From the NCBI GenBank assembly GCA_031976175.1, contig DALYLR010000013.1:16839-80838 (forward strand): a stretch of 64,000 nucleotides of DNA, given 5' to 3'. Numbering within the stretch: position 1 is the stretch's first letter; the number at the start of each line of letters is the position of its first letter. The stretch comes from DMER01 sp003451645 (GTDB lineage Bacteria > Pseudomonadota > Alphaproteobacteria > Micropepsales > Micropepsaceae). The position numbers were made by a program, and so were the translations under genes. Below are positions 60,280-64,000 of this stretch, piece after piece. The notes beneath the pieces were generated by a model. The model was not told where the DNA came from. It was given only the letters and a program-made list of their open reading frames with translations, and ran no database searches.

Positions 60280-62145
60280 ATGGGGGGCTGGATGGCACGG
60301 GCCTGGGCATTGGTGTTGGCGCTTTTGGCGCTGATCGGGATTATTCTGAACTTTTACTTTGACGCCCGCCGCGAAGCGGTGCGCCAAGTGGCCAAAGTGC
60401 CCCTCTTTGCGCATCCACCCTCGCTGACGAGCGACATCGCGCCTCTGGACATCCAAATTCCGCCAAACATGGATGCCGTGCAATCCGCGGTCTTCGTCGT
60501 GGTCGCGACACCAGCCAAGGCGCCAGGGCGGCGCCAGCCCCACGCAGATCATGGCGAGCGAACGCTCGGGACCGCGTTCAGCGTGGACATTGAAACGCCG
60601 CGCTTCGCGACCGCCGCCCATGTCGCGCGCGACGCCCGCACCTATGCCGGCGCCGGCTTCACCATTGAATTGAGGCAGGCAAACAATCCGTCCAATCGCT
60701 GCGTGGTGGATACGAGCCAAAATCGCGAGCATCCGGGGCATGCACAATTGGCGGAGCTGGCCGACAAGTACGGGCCGGTCTTCGACGTTTCCGGCGCGAA
60801 GGCCGGCGCACCGGATGGCGCAGGACCGCACCCACTGTCTCCTGGCCTCCCGTTCAAACCGGCACCGGTGGCGCATGGGTTTGACGTGGCACTGTTGACC
60901 ACGAACCGCTGCAATCTTGCAGGCGTCGAACCCGTGCCGCTCTCAGAGCAAGAGGAGTTGGAGACCGTGCGTCCCGGTATGGCTATGGCCATGACGGGGT
61001 TCATCCTGGGGCCGCACAGCTATGCCGATGGCTTGATCGAGATTTTGGCGCCTGCCCGCACCGAGCTTGGGGCGATTGTCTCCGTCGATGATCTCATCCC
61101 GACGCCCAACCCAGTCCGCCAAGGCCCCCCGCTTTATTTGCGGCTGATCCACAAGCTCCACATCGGGCCTGGCGCCGGGGGCAGCCCCCTCATCGGCCCG
61201 CATGGCAAGCTGATCGGGATTGTGACCGGAGGGCGCGAACCGGCGGCCGGCATTATCTTTGAACGCGCGCAAGCCGCCTGTGAGCGCGACCCGTGCGCCC
61301 CGCCACCATCGGAGAGGCGCTTTGTTGATCCGCAGGATTTGCGCCAAGCCGTCATCGCGGAAGGGCAAGCCGATCGCGCCGATGCGCTCGCGGACCTGCT
61401 CGGGCCCGAACCTGAGACGACACTCTCCGCCCGCTACAGAACCCTCATCTGGCAATCGCTCAGCCGCGGAACGAGCGTGACCGAAGGCCTCAAAAGCCTC
61501 ATCACCGATCGTATCGAGGCAATCCAAGCCCGTTATGACCAGAACGTCTTTGCTCCGCAAAGCCAGATCGGCGCGGGGCCCTGGACGGCGCATACGCTGA
61601 CCTATGATCCGCGCCTGTCGCGTGTCGCTTGCATGCCCAAGGAGGCCATGCCGCCCGGCCAGCCAGACCCTTGTCAGCCGGTGACTGGGTTTGACTTCCG
61701 CAAACGCCAGTCGGGCAAGATCACCTATGTCAAATCCATCGAGATCGACACGGACCAGCATCATTTGCTGGCCACGGCGGACCGGGTGGGCGACGCGTTC
61801 TGTCCGTTGGAAGTCAGGGTCGAATTCACGCAGTTGCGCGTGCACAAATCCGGCGCGGGCCTTGCCCCAGTCGTGCATTTGCCGCCGCTGCGCGCGGGCC
61901 GCCAACCGGCGCAGATCATCATCGCCAGAACCCGCAATTGCGAAGCCGGCGATTACGCGGACGTCTTTACGCGCAACGCGCATCTGGTCATGACATCGTT
62001 CGAGTTCGATCGGCACAGTCCGTATCAGGATGAGATATCCGCCATTGACAAGTTGCTCGATCAAGCGGGCGACAGTGTGGCCAACGCGATTGACCTGATC
62101 ACGGGCGGGCCTGCGCCTATGCCCGCATCTGACCGGCGGAATTGA
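60280..62145 (+). CDS. Membrane-anchored trypsin-like serine protease
   Basis: A 621-residue protein with one N-terminal helix (ALVLALLALIGIILNFYF, about 10-27), so the protease is periplasmic. The chymotrypsin-fold triad fits His114 (TAAHVARD), Asp202 (HGFDVALL) and Ser302 (GAGGSPLIG). No PDZ domain follows; instead about 280 residues of unknown fold hold several Cys (DRVGDAFCPLEV, RTRNCEAGDY). It is paralogous to the next gene. The ATG at 60280 has no strong ribosome site; ATG 60292 is an alternative. Confidence 0.75.
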   Translation: MGGWMARAWALVLALLALIGIILNFYFDARREAVRQVAKVPLFAHPPSLTSDIAPLDIQIPPNMDAVQSAVFVVVATPAKAPGRRQPHADHGERTLGTAFSVDIETPRFATAAHVARDARTYAGAGFTIELRQANNPSNRCVVDTSQNREHPGHAQLAELADKYGPVFDVSGAKAGAPDGAGPHPLSPGLPFKPAPVAHGFDVALLTTNRCNLAGVEPVPLSEQEELETVRPGMAMAMTGFILGPHSYADGLIEILAPARTELGAIVSVDDLIPTPNPVRQGPPLYLRLIHKLHIGPGAGGSPLIGPHGKLIGIVTGGREPAAGIIFERAQAACERDPCAPPPSERRFVDPQDLRQAVIAEGQADRADALADLLGPEPETTLSARYRTLIWQSLSRGTSVTEGLKSLITDRIEAIQARYDQNVFAPQSQIGAGPWTAHTLTYDPRLSRVACMPKEAMPPGQPDPCQPVTGFDFRKRQSGKITYVKSIEIDTDQHHLLATADRVGDAFCPLEVRVEFTQLRVHKSGAGLAPVVHLPPLRAGRQPAQIIIARTRNCEAGDYADVFTRNAHLVMTSFEFDRHSPYQDEISAIDKLLDQAGDSVANAIDLITGGPAPMPASDRRN

Positions 62146-62152
62146 GGAGTGA

Positions 62153-64000
62153 GTGCGAGGCGGCTGGGCGCGGGGGCGCACCAGGCCGGTCTCGGACTTG
62201 GACCATGACGACTTTGGGGACGACTTTGGGGGGACTATAATCAACCGCTATGGCCCATGGGCCCTGGGCCTTATTGCGTTGCTGGCTGTGATTGCCAATT
62301 TCATTTTTGACTATTCTGCAAGCGCGCCAGCACAGCTTGGGCCACGCCCGCGCGATATCGCCGCGCAGGTGGATCGTCTGGCAGGTGCGGCGATGTTTCA
62401 GGAACGCATCGGCGACCTCAGCAAGTCAGTTTTTCAGGTGCATCGCATTACAACGACACCTTCCGGGCAAAAGCGCACAATCACCGGCGGTACGGCTTTT
62501 TTGGTCGACCGGGCGTGCGGCATTTTCGCGACCAATGCGCATGTTGCAGAGCGGTTTATTCCTGGCGCCGCCGACACCGGGCCCAGGGAGGGGTTTCTGC
62601 ACAATGGCCGCAGCGATTCACCGGTCCTGCCCATCGTTAAGGTCGAATTGCATCCAGGCTATCAGGGCCTTGAGGCCTATTTTGACCGCACTGGACCCAT
62701 CATTGAGGAACGGGGGGCGGGGAAAAGCAGTGAGGCCAAGTTGCGCTCGCCAAGATTTCAGTTTGACGTTGCACTGTTGTACACGAAGCCGGTCGATGAT
62801 CGCGCCGCGTGCAAGGCCGATGACACTCTACCGCCCGCACTGGAGCTCGCGACAGACACAGATGTGCGCGCCCTGCGCAGCGGCAATGCCATCGCCATAC
62901 TGGGTTTTCCAGGCACGGGCCATGTCTCAGAGGACGCCCGCTTTGTCACCATCGGCGCACGCGCTGACTTTGGCTCCATTCGCGCGGTTGGGACCCTATT
63001 GCCAAACTTTGCCGCCGGTGCCGCGCCCTCAGAGGTCTTGGATGCTTTCATCTTCCACTCAACTCTGTCGATTGCCGGCTCAAGCGGCAGCCCAGTTCTC
63101 TCGCAAGCCGGCCGGGTCATTGGCATTGAGTTCCAGGGCAGAGCCGATCTGAAGGAGAATGGTTTGTATACTGAGGGCAACTCGGCCCCTGTGATCTTGC
63201 TCAAGGAACTCTTGGATGGAACAGCAGAGAAGTCATGGGAGGCGACATTGGCGGCGATTGACGGCCGCGTGCGGTTCAAGACCGCCGATGCAGGCACCAA
63301 GCCTTCGTCCACCTTCATAACCATAGATGAGGTCTTGCGGCACGAATCCCGGCGGCTCGTCGACCAGCTCGAGGCTCGCTATGGCATGATCCCCACGAAC
63401 CGGGAGGGATCATTAAGCCTTGCAGGACCGATCACGGATGAAAAATCCTGCGACTTGGCGGACAGTGTCTGTTTGGACGCCCAAAGCGACATGATGGCTG
63501 CGAGGCTTATCGCGACCGAAGTTGTCTTCCACGACATTGAAGCGGATTTCAGCAAGATCAACCTTATCACAGCCATGGATTACGATCCGGACGTCGAAGA
63601 GCAACCACCTGCGAGCAATGCGCTGGAGAGGTTATACTCACAGAACTTTCAGAACGAGACCTACGCTGACTTCGCCTGCCCCGTGACCATCGCGCATGTG
63701 AAGAACAACCCTGACACGGGCAAGCCTGAGGTCGTCTCCAAAGGCAATTTCGACCTCATCTCCAGCGTGGTGCTCCCCATCTCCGGCACGGGTGTGAAAA
63801 AGGTCAGGCTCGCCGTTGTGCGCTCCGAAAATTGCTCTGGCAAGTATTCGCGCGTGCATGTCCTCGTGACGCCGTTTGATCTTGAGAAGCCAAAGCCTGA
63901 GCAAACTTCATTTCTGGAGGGCGTTGGCGAGGCGTTCAGCCAATCGGACACCTCCAACAACCGAGATTTCTGGCGCGGTTTGATCGCGTTCGGAGAGGCG
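62153..64000 (+). CDS. Second membrane-anchored trypsin-like protease, partial
   Basis: Open for 616 codons and leaving the right edge. An acidic N-terminus (SDLDHDDFGDDFGG) precedes one helix (ALGLIALLAVIANFIF, about 37-52). The protease triad fits His130 (ATNAHVAE), Asp205 (FQFDVALLY) and Ser313 (GSSGSPVL). The C-terminal region, like that of the first copy, has a beta-rich segment with RSENCSGKYS. The GTG at 62153 follows GAGGAG with only a 3-base spacing. It lies 7 bases after the first protease and looks like a tandem duplicate; divergence is high. Confidence 0.75.
   Translation, partial: MRGGWARGRTRPVSDLDHDDFGDDFGGTIINRYGPWALGLIALLAVIANFIFDYSASAPAQLGPRPRDIAAQVDRLAGAAMFQERIGDLSKSVFQVHRITTTPSGQKRTITGGTAFLVDRACGIFATNAHVAERFIPGAADTGPREGFLHNGRSDSPVLPIVKVELHPGYQGLEAYFDRTGPIIEERGAGKSSEAKLRSPRFQFDVALLYTKPVDDRAACKADDTLPPALELATDTDVRALRSGNAIAILGFPGTGHVSEDARFVTIGARADFGSIRAVGTLLPNFAAGAAPSEVLDAFIFHSTLSIAGSSGSPVLSQAGRVIGIEFQGRADLKENGLYTEGNSAPVILLKELLDGTAEKSWEATLAAIDGRVRFKTADAGTKPSSTFITIDEVLRHESRRLVDQLEARYGMIPTNREGSLSLAGPITDEKSCDLADSVCLDAQSDMMAARLIATEVVFHDIEADFSKINLITAMDYDPDVEEQPPASNALERLYSQNFQNETYADFACPVTIAHVKNNPDTGKPEVVSKGNFDLISSVVLPISGTGVKKVRLAVVRSENCSGKYSRVHVLVTPFDLEKPKPEQTSFLEGVGEAFSQSDTSNNRDFWRGLIAFGEA

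Noticed and set aside
60943..62244. A 433-codon minus-strand frame opposite the first protease
   Set aside because: The plus strand carries the protease triad; the minus frame has no motifs or ribosome site.

Overview
The window is a GC-rich, gene-dense stretch of an alphaproteobacterial chromosome. The evidence is the order HDAC-like gene, xseB, ispA; a usg homologue; a TadG-type pilin; a CtrA-like TTAA-N7-TTAA site; many short-chain dehydrogenases and acyl-CoA genes; and an intergenic repeat resembling those of Hyphomicrobiales. I cannot name the genus. No rRNA, tRNA, CRISPR array, complete insertion sequence or replication origin was found. The first gene (ispA) and the last gene (a trypsin-like protease) run off the window edges.

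Layout. 1-5.3 kb: ispA, xseB, HDAC-like deacetylase, a CorA/ZntB-like transporter, an SDR and a Tat-exported beta-carbonic anhydrase. 4.5-8.3 kb: an acyl-CoA dehydrogenase, MBL hydrolase and crotonase operon. 8.4-12.9 kb: yceI, cytochrome b561, yceI, then a Sua5-type tRNA-modification gene and a GlcD-type FAD oxidoreductase. 12.9-17.1 kb: a GH17-GT2 glucan synthase, an FKBP with a clear terminator, and an SRAP (YedK/HMCES) protein. 17.1-19.2 kb: a two-gene operon encoding a proteasome-like Ntn-hydrolase candidate and a disordered partner. 19.5-30 kb: SDR and MepA, VOC protein, a YegD-like Hsp70, a beta-lactamase-fold serine hydrolase, nitronate monooxygenase, GNAT, LysE and AcuI-like reductase. 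30-36.6 kb: a six-gene minus-strand operon (dihydroorotase, small BamE-like protein, SRPBCC, ABC ATPase, ABC permease, SDR), divergent from ygfZ-tag.

36.6-40.1 kb looks accessory. It holds a tandem 10-bp repeat, an AT-rich coiled-coil membrane protein, an MNT antitoxin with a decayed HEPN partner, and a VapBC pair flanked by direct repeats. 40.1-42.65 kb is a probable zinc-regulated unit: a ZnuD-like TonB receptor and a His/Cys-rich exported protein behind a Zur-like box. 42.7-46 kb carries a cytochrome c lipoprotein, a CREST-like membrane protein and a complete queC-queE-queD-queF operon for preQ1 synthesis.

46-64 kb: a FabH-like synthase, a TadG/vWA protein, an OmpA-family protein, a Phd/PIN toxin-antitoxin pair, a CoxE-like vWA protein, a TacA/TacT-type pair with its operator, a TetR regulator divergent from a methyltransferase-ferredoxin operon across a perfect palindrome, a degenerate EAL protein, a Nudix hydrolase and two tandem membrane-anchored trypsin-like proteases. 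The most novel candidate is the Ntn-hydrolase-like operon at 17.1-19.2 kb.
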